A stretch of 64,000 nucleotides of DNA from Nereocystis luetkeana (GCA_031213475.1 JARUPZ010000002.1:12224951-12288950); one strand, 5' to 3'; shown: positions 11,517 through 22,045, numbered from the stretch's first letter. Notes: generated from the sequence alone by a model not told the origin. Numbers and translations are program-made.

Positions 11517-11612
11517 TTTTCGGATCTTCCTAGGGCTCCAGCACCTTTGTGTGACCACGGACTCCTTCGTCAGAGAGTTAATGTGAGAACAACAACAAAA
11601 AAAAAAAATACG
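11517..11612 (+). mobile_element. LINE-type 3' tail fragment with (AAC)n end
   Basis: CGGATCTTCCTAGGGCTCCA, GACCACGGACTCCTTCGTCA and GTTAATGTGAGAACAACAAC. Same family as the tandem tails at 4853-5190 and the piece at 30106-30166. Confidence 0.65.
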
Positions 11613-11959
11613 ACCAGGTACCACAGGTACCTGGTTGAGGGATATACGACCCACTTCTTTTTCTGAAGATCCGGGGCAAAAAAAACGAAAAAAAAGCTGC
11701 CAGAATGTATTTCATACCGGTATATTTTTACCAGGTACCTTTTTATACTATACCTGGTATTATTATGCTTTCGATTCTGGTGTACGTATACAGCCTAGTC
11801 CGTAGATACGAGGCGGTTAAATTTCGATTTTTTTGAAGCTATGAGAATGCCGACAAAATAAAGTTATAAAATAATAAAATAGTTGATTCTCTCCCCTTGG
11901 CCTTCTGGAGGTAGGTGTGGATATCTATAATACCTTGTACCAGGTATTTTTTTTTTTTT

Positions 11960-11962
11960 TTA

Positions 11963-12000
<38 letters not shown>

Positions 12001-12365
12001 CATGCTTGCCATGCATCCGACAACACAATGTGTATAGCGTTTTGTTCTAATAAACGACTATAATAACAGAAAGTGAAGAACTCTCCAGAACAAAAGCAGT
12101 ATTATTATTATGCTTGCCATCCGACAATGTGAACTGTTGTTCTAAGAAGCGAGACTCACAGAAAGTGAAGAACTCTCCAGGTAGGTACTATTATTATGCT
12201 TGCCATATCCGACAACAATGAATGTGTATGATAGTAGTGTTGTTCTAAAAAAAGACTACCTGGTATATCCATAATAACATACCAGGTACCACAGCTGCCA
12301 GGTAATAACTATTATTAATAATCGAAAATAATGATAATAATAAAACAGAAAGCGAAGAACTCTCC
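11960..12365. repeat. (ATT)n microsatellite and diverged about 100-bp tandem repeat
   Basis: An ATT run (about 11963-12000) leads into at least three units carrying ATTATGCTTGCCAT, CCGACAA, GTTCTAA and AAGTGAAGAACTCTCCA. The third unit is expanded by sequence that begins and ends with TACCTGGTA/TACCAGGTA words. Confidence 0.7.
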
Positions 12366-12543
12366 ATAACAAAAGCGCGGCCGCCGCAGTAGTATCACAC
12401 GACAGATCAAAACTGTGATGTGACGCTCTCATTAAAAGACTACCAGGTATACCAGGTACCTGGTACTACTTAATACTGCAACCAACATCCCCGTCCATCT
12501 CATCCACCAGAAAACGACCACAATCCCCCCTAAGAGAAGCATC

Positions 12544-12652
12544 TATTACGGGGGACCATAGTTAATAGGACCAAATATTGCTAGTAGAAATGGTTAAATA
12601 TATAGGTTTTTATGTACACCACAGGTCCTATTAACTATGGTCCCCCGTAATA
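12544..12652. mobile_element. MITE-1 copy
   Basis: Intact 109-bp copy, TATTACGGGGGACC to GGTCCCCCGTAATA. It interrupts a host repeat that reads GAAGCATC before it and CCAAAACCCGCTGTCCATCA after it; a relative lies at 14815-14860, giving a TA target duplication. Confidence 0.9.
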
Positions 12653-12809
12653 CCAAAACCCGCTGTCCATCAAAATTTAATTATTTCGTACTGGAAATAG
12701 AGGTATAATTATATATTTTCCGTCTCCGGGCACACGATATATTATTGGGCTCGGTTTCAATTTAATTATTTCGTACTGGAAATAGAGGTAATTATTTATT
12801 TTACGTCTT

Positions 12810-12997
12810 CGGGCACACGAAATGGGCGGTTTACAACTGCTATACGCGCACGTTTCAACGCGCAGAAGGTCGTGTGCGGTGTTGTTGTTGCTGTGGTCTA
12901 CACTGCAGCTATTATTGGTAGTACCAAGGAGCGTCGCTGCGGTTTTTCTCTCTCTCTCTCTGTATAGCTCTTCTATACCTCCTCCAACCCTTCCTCC
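12810..12997 (+). repeat. Dispersed host repeat H
   Basis: GTTTCAACGCGCAGAAGG, a GTGGTCTACACTGC-type block and CTCTCTCTGTA recur at 14570-14720 and at 14860-14950 plus 15311-15375. In the third copy a SINE-A splits it. The function is unknown. Confidence 0.65.
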
Positions 12998-14262
12998 CAG
13001 TGTAAGACTTGGCATAGATGCATAGTCGAAGACCTTAGGGAGTTCCGAGCCACCGAAGGGTCAACGGAAGTTGCCCCCTTGGTGTTTGGAGTTGAGACCG
13101 CCTTGTGGTCCACTGCAGCCAAAAAGGTGGGGAAGTGGTACCGGGGGATCCTTGAAGCAGCCGAACGGTTCATGGTGAGGTGGCACGAGGCTTAGGCTGA
13201 GATGAGTAGACAGCGCCGCGCATCCGCCGTGGATGGTGCCCAAAGGAACGGGGGGGGAGGGCGAAGTGGCATAAAGCCCGACCGAGGGAATGCGGAGAGG
13301 GGGGGGAACAGGAGGGGTAGAAGGGAAACGGCGGTAGACGAAAGTAGGAAGGAGATATATGGCAGACAGGGTAGCAAGGCACCAAGTCGACTAGGAAGTA
13401 GAATATGACCATACTACTAGTGCTACCAACTGGTGCAGCTGGCTCGAACGTGGTCTTCCCTTGTCTTCTCTTTTAGTTTTGTTTTTTTTTCTTTCTTGCG
13501 CTGACTCTCCGTGATTTTTATTTCATTTTTTCTCTTCCTCTTCCTTTTCTGATTGATAAGCCGTACTCAAGGAGCCGTGTGGCGTGGTTGGAAGACGAAC
13601 CTGCTCTGCTCGGCTCGTATTGTCTGACGCCAAGGGGCTGGGCATAGTTGACGAACGCAGGGCGGAGACGGCAGTCTGGGTAGCAAGGTACCAGGCGGAT
13701 TAGCAGGGAGAACCTGGCTATACTACTCGTACCACAAGCTGCTGCCGCCACCTGGAAGGTGCTTTGGGCTTTGGTCTGCCTGTTATTTCCCCTTTGTTAT
13801 TTTTCCTTGTTACTTTCTCCTTGGTTCTTGGTCTTACTCTGTTCACAAGCAGTGGTGTTTTTTGTTATTTCTTCTTTTTTCCAGCTCGTTCTTTTTCAAG
13901 TGTTGGCCACCTCGCCTGCGGGGGGGGGGGCACGACAGATTGTTTCTCTTAGATTTTGCTTTCATTTTTCTTCTTTTTCTTTTTCGATTTGTCTACCTTG
14001 TTTTTGTTTTCTCTTTGATTGTTTCTTTTCGTTTCACTATTTCATAGATTGCGTATGTCGTGCCTGTCGTATCTAGTATGATGACATGGCTTTGCATTGC
14101 CCACTGCAGTTCACACTGCACACGTGGCAACGTAGTATCTCTGTGGCGTAGCTTTGTGACCACAGAACTTGTATCTCTTCTAGGATTGAAGAATCGGCAC
14201 GGACACTGGTTGTGCTGGATGTCGACGGGTAGAAAGAACGGTTTAATGTGAAGAACACACAC
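12998..14262 (+). mobile_element. LINE-1, 5'-truncated, with full 3' region
   Basis: Starts inside the RT-ORF C-terminus (GTGTAAGACTTGGCATAGAT), keeps degraded coding sequence to about 13390, then the full 3' region: CTGATTGATAAGCCGTACTC, the T-rich block, GGATTGAAGAATCGGCACGG, and GTTTAATGTGAAGAACACAC. An in-frame stop interrupts the coding part near 13194. It carries the empty CTAG state at 13422. Confidence 0.85.
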
Positions 14263-14269
14263 ACTACTA

Positions 14270-14275
14270 CTTCTA

Positions 14276-14321
<46 letters not shown>

Positions 14322-14438
14322 GCTATACTACTATTACGGGGGACCATAGTTAATAGGACCTATGGTATACATAAAAACCTATATATTTAACCATTTTTAG
14401 TAACAATATTTGGTCCTATTAACTATGGTCCCCCGTAA

Positions 14439-14488
<50 letters not shown>

Positions 14489-14518
14489 TACTACTACTAC
14501 TACTACTACTACTACTAC
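14270..14518. repeat. (CTA)n microsatellite split by MITE-1
   Basis: CTA runs at about 14276-14331 and 14441-14518 flank the MITE directly. The MITE therefore inserted into a TA within an existing array. Apparent poly-Thr or poly-Leu frames across it are artefacts. Confidence 0.9.
14332..14440. mobile_element. MITE-1 copy inside (CTA)n
   Basis: Intact 109-bp copy in reverse orientation relative to 12544. TA on both sides comes from the surrounding CTA repeat. Confidence 0.9.
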
Positions 14519-14950
14519 CTCCAACCGCAAGAGCCCCCCAAGCACTCCCGAAGAAGCACATCCACCAAAAATGGCTGGTTTATAAACTGCTATACGCGCA
14601 TGTTTCAACGCGCATAAGGCCGTGCGGTGTCGTTGTGGTCTACGCTGCTGCTATCAGCAGTACCTAGGAAAGCGTCCCTGCCTTCTTGCTCTCTCTGTAG
14701 CTCTTCTACATTCTCCAATCCCTACCCCTACATACTACTACTGTTACTTCCCGCACCCCTGACCCTGCCACCTCCAACCGCAAGGGCCCAGTCCTCCTTC
14801 CCGAGCGCTCCCGAAGAAGCATACCTGGTACCAGGTATATACCAAAAACCCGCTGTCCATCAAAATGGCTGGTTTATCACTGCTACGCGCATGTTTCAAC
14901 GCGCAGAAGGTCGTGCGGTGTTGCTGGTCTACACTGCTACCGATAGTACC

Positions 14951-15273
14951 CGGTCGCCCCGGTGGTTCAAGTGGTTAACCTCGAATTCTACTTGTTTGAG
15001 TCCCGGGTTCGAGCCCTAGGAGGGTCGGACATTGACTTTATTTGCAAAAATAAAAAAAGGGATTCAATTGTTGAGAGCGCCTTGCAGCGTGGGTAGGCAC
15101 AATTCGATGCGAGTCGACGAGGGAAGAAAAGGCTGAAATCTTCTCGCGATAAAAATGAAGGCACGTACCGTAGCGGGAAGGGGGGAGAAGAGCCTGCTAT
15201 GTGACCCCGGATCTGAGTTACGAGTTGGAAGGAGAGAGAAGAAGAAGATGTGCGAAGATAATGAATGGGATGG

Positions 15274-15310
<37 letters not shown>
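14951..15310 (+). mobile_element. SINE-A, full length, tRNA-derived
   Basis: The head CGGTCGCCCCGG is followed by A box TGGTTCAAGTGG, which fits the pol III consensus, and B box GGGTTCGAGCCC. The body contains TTGAGAGCGCCTTGCAGCGT, AATTCGATGCGAGTCGACGA and GATCTGAGTTACGAGTTGGA. It ends in an A-tract of about 38 nt, suggesting a young copy. It interrupts host repeat H. Confidence 0.92.
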
Positions 15311-15312
<2 letters not shown>

Positions 15313-15420
15313 AGAGAGTCTCCCTGCCGTCTCGCTCTCTCTGTAGCTTTCCTATCTCCTTCAACCCTTCCCCCCATATACTACTATTAATACTGCTGTC
15401 ATAAAACTGAACTATATATT

Positions 15421-15531
15421 TGTGACCACAGAACTTGTATTTCTTCTAGGATTGAAGAATCGGCACGGACACTGGTTGTGCTGGATGTCGACGGGTAGAA
15501 AGAACGGTTTAATGTGAAGAACACACAAACA
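15421..15531 (+). mobile_element. LINE-1 3' terminal fragment
   Basis: Only the last about 110 nt: GTGACCACAGAACTTGTAT through GTTTAATGTGAAGAACACAC. Extreme 5' truncation. Confidence 0.85.
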
Positions 15532-15689
15532 TAATAATACTACGTCAGCCGTGAGTTCGACCGATTGAATGGTTGAAAATCAACCTTTATTTTCAAGCGA
15601 CGCATATATATATACATATATACCCTGTGTGGTAACACCTTCACACCTGGTGTGCTGTGGGGGGGTTACAACTAAAGAGGACAGCAGAG

Positions 15690-17655
15690 TTTGTTGGACA
15701 GTCGTCATGACTGTCTTCGAAGCAGCAGGCCTCACGGTTTAGGAAAAGAAGACAGAGACAATTCTCCTACAAACACCAGACCAGACAGCCCTCGCACCAT
15801 CGCTCATCATCGAAGCACCAGGCCAGAGGTGTAAGCAGGCGACCCAGTTCTTATACCTAGGCGGAATTATCCGCGAAAAACGCTGACCTCTCGCTCGAAA
15901 TCAACCGACGGATCCGTCTCACGCGATCATGCCTCAAACGGTTCGGCCCGGAGTTGTATGATAGGACGACCGCCCCCGTTAGCCTTGAAGTCCGAATGCT
16001 GAAGGCCGAGGTGATTGAGACCCTGCTGTACGGGTGTGTGACGTGGACCCTCAGAGCGGAACACTTTGCCAAGCTTAGAACGGCTCTCCACCAAGTCCTG
16101 TTGCGAGTCATTGGCTTCCAGCGCCGACTTCGTACTGACCATGCCACCCTCTCGTACGCGAAGGCCCTCAAGATGACACGTTGCGAGAGTATCGAAACGA
16201 CCATTCGTAAACGGCGGCTCTTCTTTGCGGGGGGCGTGGCACGGCAAAGCAAGGAGCGATTACCCAGTCTGGTAATGTTCGGGACGATAGCTGGTGGGGA
16301 GAACCCGAGACCAGGCGGACAGTGTAAGACTTGGCATAGATGCATAGTCGAAGACCTTAGGGAGTTCCGAGCCACCGAAGGGTCCACGGAAGTAGCCCCC
16401 TTGGTGTTTGGAGTTGAGACCGCGTTGTGGTCCACTGCAGCCAAAAAGGTGGGGAAGTGGTACCGGGGGGTCCTCGAAGCAGCCGAACGGTTCATGGTGA
16501 GGTGGCACGAGGCTGAGTCTGAGATGAGTATAGGCAGGGCCGCGCATCCGCCGTAGATGGTGTCCAAGGGAATGAGGGGGGGGGGGCAACAGGAGAAGTG
16601 GCAGAAAGCCCGACCAAGGGAATGTGGAGAGGGGGGTGAGCAGGAGGAGTACAAGGGAAACTGCGGTGGACGAAAGTAGGAAGGAGATGGCAGACAGGTT
16701 AGCAAGGCACCAGCCCAACTAGGAAGTAGAGCATGACTATACTACTACTGTAGTGCTACCAACCGGTGCAGCTGGTTCGAACGTAGTCTTCCCTTGTCTT
16801 CTCTACCGGTATTTGTTTTGTTTTTTTCTTGGGCTGATTCTCCGTGATTTTCATTTTATATATTTCTCTTCCTTTTTTCGATTGATGTGTTGTGTGTGTG
16901 TTCTTTTTAAACCGTTCTTTCTACCCGTCGACATCCAGCACAACCAGTGTCCGTGCCGATTCTCCAATCCTATTAATAGAAGAGATACAAGTTCTGTGGT
17001 CACAAAGCTACGCCACAGAGATAATACGTTGCCACGTGTGCAGTAAGCACTGCAGTGGGCAATGCAAAAGCCATGCATGTCATCATACTAGAAACGACAG
17101 GCACGACATACACAATCTATGAAATAGAGAAATGATAAGCCGTATTGAAGGAGTCGTGTGGCGAGGGTGGATGACGAACCTGTTCTGCTTGTTTCGTATT
17201 GTCTGACGCCAAGGGGCTGGGTATAGTTGACGAACGCAGGGCGGAAACGGCAGTCAGGGTAGCAAGGTACAAGGCGGACTAGCAGGGAGAACCTGGCTAT
17301 ACTACTCGTACCACAAACTGCTGCCGCTACTTAACTTGGAGGGTGAATTGGGCTTTGGTCTGCCTGTTGTTTCCCAGTTGTCATTTTTCCCTCGGTTCTT
17401 TGTCTTACTCTGTTTACAAGTAGTGGTGTTTTTGTTCTTTCTTCTTGTTCCCAGCTCGTTCTTTTTCAAGTTTTGCCACCTCGCCTGCGGGGGGGGGGTA
17501 CGACAGTTTGTGTCTTCTATTTTTTCGTTTTTTTTTCATCTTTCCTTTTTTTGTTTTCCGCTTTCGATTTGTTTTTGTTTTCTGTTTGATTGTCCTTTCG
17601 TTTCTCTATTTCATATAATGTGTATGTAGAAATAATGGTTCAATATGAAGAACAC
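15690..17655 (+). mobile_element. LINE-1, degenerate, with nested antisense LINE-1 tail
   Basis: 15690-16555 parallels the RT-ORF C-terminal two thirds but has a stop near 15740 and frame breaks. The 3' region runs on to about 16880. It is interrupted by an antisense LINE-1 terminus (about 16885-17130) and resumes at GATAAGCCGTATTGAAGGAG to an ACACACAC end. The antisense insert carries CTATTAATAG at 16970; a CTACTGTAG insertion sits at 16745. Confidence 0.82.
16885..17130 (-). mobile_element. LINE-1 3' tail nested in LINE-1
   Basis: Antisense terminus (GTGTGTGTTC through CATCATACTAGAAACGACA and ATGAAATAG) between CGATTGAT and GATAAGCC of the host copy. It shows a family member inserting into another member of the same family. 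Confidence 0.8.
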
Positions 17656-17720
17656 ACACAGCAGTTGTTACTCTTTATAGTACAGCAGTAGTGCCATTCT
17701 TAGAATATTACACACATATA

Positions 17721-19320
17721 CCTAGGACAGATCATATCCCATTTATTTCCGGGATCTAGATCTTCTAGGGCTGATAGGTCCCTGATCTACAGGGATCTGC
17801 GGGATCTAGATCATGTTTGCTGTATAGGATCTGTGCAATTTAGATCCTATGTACACGTTAGCCTGGGTGGCATCTATCTGTCTGTATGATCTAGATCTTA
17901 TGTACATGTTTCTGTGTGTGGGATATATATGATCTACGTAGATCTTATACACATGTTTTCCCGGGCATGATCTGTGTGATCTGCCTGATCTGCACATATT
18001 TGACCGGTGAGATGCATCTGCGAGATCTAGATCATATATGCCTGGAGGGATCTGCATGATATAGATCTTACACACATGTTTCGGTGGGTGAGCTCTGCAT
18101 GATGTAGATCATACATACATGTTTCGCCAGGTAGGATCTGCAGATCTGCGTGATCTGCACACATGTTTCAGAAGAGGGGATCTGTGTGATCTAAATCTTA
18201 CATACATGTTTCGCCAGGTGGGATCTGTATGATCTAGATCTTGCATACATGTTTTGCCGAGTAGGATCTGTGTCATCTACATCATCATCTGTACATGTTT
18301 CGCCAGGTGTTCGCCAGGTTGGATCTATCTGGATGATCTGGATGATCTGCACATGTTTGCCATGTGGAATCTGTATGATCTGCATGATCTGCCAAATTGT
18401 ACTCGCAAATGAAGATGTACATTTTTGTTTATGTTGGCTCGCGGGTGATTATATGCGTTGGCTCATCATGTACATCGGGGCCGTTGTATACGTACGAGAT
18501 TTGACGTACATTGACGACATCGCAGCCCACGATGGTGGCGGCGGCTAGCAGCTCAAGCTCCCCCCCATCAACCACACAGCCACAGCTGCACAAGCGCGCC
18601 GTCGCTTACAACCACGTACGGCATGACAACTGTCGGGGGCGGCAGCTCTGATAGAGGCACTGGGGCAGCAGATGATGTCGGCAGCGGGCCGGAAGTGGGT
18701 TCCTCGGCGGATCCCGGAGTCTATATGATCTAGATCTTACGCACACGTTTGCCCGGGCGGGATCTGTATGATCTAGATCTTACACACACGTTTGCACGGG
18801 GGGGATCTGTTTGATCAAGATCTTACATACATGTTTCGCCAGGTGGGATCAGCATGATGTGCGGGATCTGCACATGTGCCACCAGATGGGGTCTGTATGA
18901 TCTAGATATTTCATACATGTTTGCCGGGGTAAGATCTGTATGATCTGCCTGATCTGCACATGTTGTTTGCCTGGCGGGATATGTATGATCTGCGAGATCT
19001 AGAACATATATGCCCGGAGGGATCTGTATGATCTAGATCTTACATACATGTTTCGGTGGGTGGGATCTGTATGAAATTTAGATCATACATGTTTCGCCAG
19101 GTGGGATCTGCAGATCTGCGTGATCTGCACATGTTTCAGAAGGTGGGATCTGTATGATCTGCCTGAACTACATATATATGTTTGCCGGATGGGATCTGTG
19201 TGATCTGCATGATCTACACATGTGTCGCCGGGTGGGATCTGTATGATCTAGATCTTGTGCACAACTTTTACGTATCTGTGAAAAAGGATCTAGATGATCT
19301 AGATCGTGATCTGTCCTAGG
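17721..19320. repeat. GATC-rich minisatellite bounded by inverted repeats
   Basis: Degenerate units of about 40-50 bp, typically GGGATCTGTATGATCTAGAT followed by a TTACATACATGTTTCGCCAGG-like block, fill 17740-18410 and 18715-19320. A non-repetitive stretch (18411-18714) separates the two arrays. The block starts with CCTAGGACAGATC (17721-17733) and ends with its exact reverse complement (19308-19320). Open frames across it are repeat artefacts. Confidence 0.85.
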
Positions 19321-19348
19321 TGTGGGATAAAATTATTAATAAGCGGAG

Positions 19349-19594
19349 GCGTTCTACGATAGAGGTTCACCCTAATTTTTCTGAGGCTCCTCACTTAAGG
19401 AGCTCCGTACCTCACCCGAAAACTGACGCCAGCAAAATTCAAATTGCATCCTGATGAATAATCCCATGGCCCAACTATACAAACAGGTCAGTTTTCGGAA
19501 CAAGAACGGCATTCGGACGATTTTGGGTCAAGGAACCCCGCTATTCAGGAAATAAATGTTTTAGCGGAAATGTGCTACCTCTATCGTAGAACGC
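19349..19594. mobile_element. Short terminal-inverted-repeat element
   Basis: GCGTTCTACGATAGAGGT at 19349-19366 is repeated exactly inverted at 19577-19594, 246 bp end to end. No ORF fills it. It looks like a single-copy MITE of another family or a large stem-loop. Confidence 0.7.
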
Positions 19595-19644
19595 GCCAGC
19601 GTTTCATTAATAGTTTGTGAATTAAACTTACTATTTCGATATTA

Positions 19645-20098
19645 TATTACGGGGCACCATCGCCCCGGTGGCTCAAGTGGTTAACCTCGAAATCTACTTG
19701 TTGTGTTTGAGTCCTGGGTTCGAGCCCCAGGTGGGTCGGACTTTTGACTTTATTTGCAAAAATAAAAATAAAAGGATTCAATTGTTGAGAGCGCCTTGCA
19801 GCGTGGGTAGGTACAATTCGATGTGAGTCGACGAGGGAAGAAGCGGCTGAAATATGCTCGCGATAAAAAAGAAGGCACGTACCGTAGCGGGAAGGGGGGA
19901 GAAGAGCCTGCTATGTGACCCCGGATCTGAGTTACGAGTGGGAAGGAGAAAGAGAAGAAAATGGGCGAAGATAATAAAAGGGATGAGCAAGAAGAAAAAA
20001 AAAAAAAAAAATAGGCCCAAATATTATTCGGAAAAATAGCGAAATATATTGGTTTTTGTGTGTACCGTAGGTCCAATTTGATATGGTCCCCCGTAATA
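19645..20098. mobile_element. MITE-1 copy split by SINE-A
   Basis: The left end TATTACGGGGCACCAT (19645-19660) and the remaining body from about 20012 to CCCCCGTAATA (20098) flank a SINE-A. A few MITE bases at the junction are missing. Confidence 0.85.
19661..20011 (+). mobile_element. SINE-A nested in MITE-1
   Basis: CGCCCCGGTGGCTCAAGTGG head, B box GGGTTCGAGCCCC, full body and A-tail. It carries a small insertion in the tRNA-like loop (TTGTGTTTGAG). The copy must postdate the MITE it interrupts. Confidence 0.9.
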
Positions 20099-20115
20099 GA
20101 TGCTACAAAAGATAT

Positions 20116-20224
20116 TATTACGGGGGACCATAGTTAATAGGACCAAATTTTGTTAGTAAAAATGTTTAAATATATAGGTTTTTATGTATACCACAGGTCC
20201 TATTAACTATGGTCCCCCGTAATA
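20116..20224. mobile_element. MITE-1 copy
   Basis: Intact 109-bp copy only 18 bp from the previous, SINE-split copy. TA at both ends. Confidence 0.9.
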
Positions 20225-20820
20225 GTATCAACAATACTACGGTGACCGTACACTATAACCAAGATACCACACACCCCCAGGGACGAATTGCAGACCTGGC
20301 GCAAAACGAAAATGGTGGCTTTGGAAATATTTCCAGTTTCATCGAGAAGGACGCATTTTCGGCGTATATATACGCCCTCTCCCCGTTTTGTCGAGAAAGA
20401 GGAAGGTTGTTAAACAACCTGGTTTCGGAACGGCAGCGGGTAGAAACATGAATAGAAACAGTAGAAATCGAAGGTGAGGGGTTTCACACGGAACCAACGG
20501 GATGTTTCGTACGGGGGTAACACTAGAAAGACAAAGAGGACACTCGTAGCAGGATCAATCGCACTTCAAGTAAGGAAGAGTGGAGAGCAGCGGGAGCAGC
20601 GATAATCAGAGTCGATAGATATCGGGCGAAGCCCAGCACGAGCAGGGGAGAGTCAGACGCCAAGCAGTGAGCGGCGTAGATCCATCAGGCATCGTCTATT
20701 TTGGGGTGTCGGGGTTGGTTTTTTGTTTTTTTCCCACCCACCCTCCCGTATTTTTTTCCCACGGCGGACGGGCAAACGGAGGGGAAAAGGGCAGAGCACG
20801 TAGGCGGTCGATTTTCGTGG
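20225..20820. other. No gene recognised
   Basis: Unique-looking sequence with short open frames (for example 20209-20451) lacking family motifs. It leads into the tandem array. Confidence 0.45.
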
Positions 20821-20821
20821 T

Positions 20822-21465
20822 GATCCGATATGAGCGGACCATCCTAATCGTTTAGCAATCGTGGTGGGTTCCCGATATGAGCGGGCCGTTAGATACGGTA
20901 GACCACTCGAGAGCACGTGCACGTAGTGGTCGATTGGCAGTGGTTTTCCCGATATGAGCGGGCCGTTAGAAAACGGAACCATTGCACTGAATAATCGTTT
21001 GGCAATCGCGGTGGGTCCCCGATATGAGCGGGCCGTTGTCACGGTAGACCACCCGAGATGCACGCGCAAGGAAGCACCGTAGACGGCCGATGTCGAGGTG
21101 GTCCGACATGCGGGACATCCTATTCGTTTAGCAGTCGTGGTGGGTTCCCGATATGAGCGGGCCGTTAAATACGGTAGACCACTCGAGAGCACGTTTACGT
21201 AGTGGTCGCTTATTAGTAGTAGGGATTTTCCCGGTAACACGGGCCGCTAGAAAACGGAACTGGTCCACTACAATGGATAATCGTTTGGCGATATGGTGGG
21301 TCCCCAATATGAGCGGGCCGTTGTCACGGAAGACCACCTGAAAAGCACGCGGTACTACTGTATGTAGTGGTCGGTCAAGTGGGTTCCCGAGATGAGCGGG
21401 CCGTTAGAAACGGAACCATGTGACAGTTTAGCAATTTGTCAGATTCCCGATATGAGCGGGTCCCT
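20822..21465. repeat. Higher-order tandem repeat, 276-bp period
   Basis: CCCGATATGAGCGGGCCGTT recurs about every 70-110 bp as a subunit. A larger period is visible: TTTAGCA(A/G)TCGTGGTGGGTT at 20851 recurs at 21127, each followed by the same CGGTAGACCACTCGAGAGCA block. Subunits alternate CGGTAGACCAC and CGGAACCA contexts. Non-coding. Confidence 0.85.
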
Positions 21466-21544
21466 CTGGATTGCCCATGCACGGCGGGGGGGGGGAGGAG
21501 TTCCATTAGCGGAGCGCGACCGGTAGGGAGGTCGGCCGCGGTTT

Positions 21545-21695
21545 GGTATGTGTTTAGGGGAAGGCGTTACCACGCGGGGGGAAAAGGGGCGGCGCGGCCC
21601 CTTCCCCCCTCCCCCCTTGGCTATTTTTTATTCGCCAAGGGGAAGCGGACGCACGCGGGGAAAAGGAGCAGAGCAGCCCCCTTCCCCCCCCCCCT
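21545..21695. repeat. Short GC-rich direct duplication
   Basis: Two units each contain ACGCGGGGAAAAGG-type sequence followed by a CCCCTTCCCCCC run (about 21570-21620 and 21652-21695). No gene. Confidence 0.6.
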
Positions 21696-21865
21696 TCAAC
21701 TGTTTTCATAATTCAAAGTATCTTTCGTGGAAGTAACATCCAAAGACCCAGCTTTAAGGAAGCGTGTTATCTTGCGTGTTTCATACGGTATAATATGATA
21801 CACCAACCACCCGCCGTTAATGCCGCGCCCACAGAAATAAAACCAGGAGGAATACTATTAATATT

Positions 21866-21867
21866 AG

Positions 21868-21941
<74 letters not shown>

Positions 21942-22045
21942 CTCACATTAACTCATCGCCACAACACAATACACTGCAGTCCGTGGTCGCAGGACAGGCT
22001 CCAATAACTCTGGGGTGGAAGAAATACCTCGATGAAAGTGTAAAA
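21866..22045 (-). mobile_element. LINE-2 terminal fragment with (GTT)n end
   Basis: A GTT run of about 70 nt (21868-21940) joins CTCACATTAACTCATCGCCA and CTCCAATAACTCTGGGGTGG. Read on the minus strand this is the LINE-2 3' end with an (AAC)n tail. The long poly-Val or poly-Cys frames here are artefacts. Confidence 0.78.

Noticed and set aside
13759-14076. Phe/Leu-rich ORFs recurring at 13759, 32017 and 33865
   Set aside because: They are the T-rich LINE-1 3' untranslated region repeated in each copy, with no selection for a membrane protein evident.
17806-18548. Repetitive ORFs in the GATC block
   Set aside because: They arise from tandem units lacking stops in one frame; there is no start context or conserved domain.
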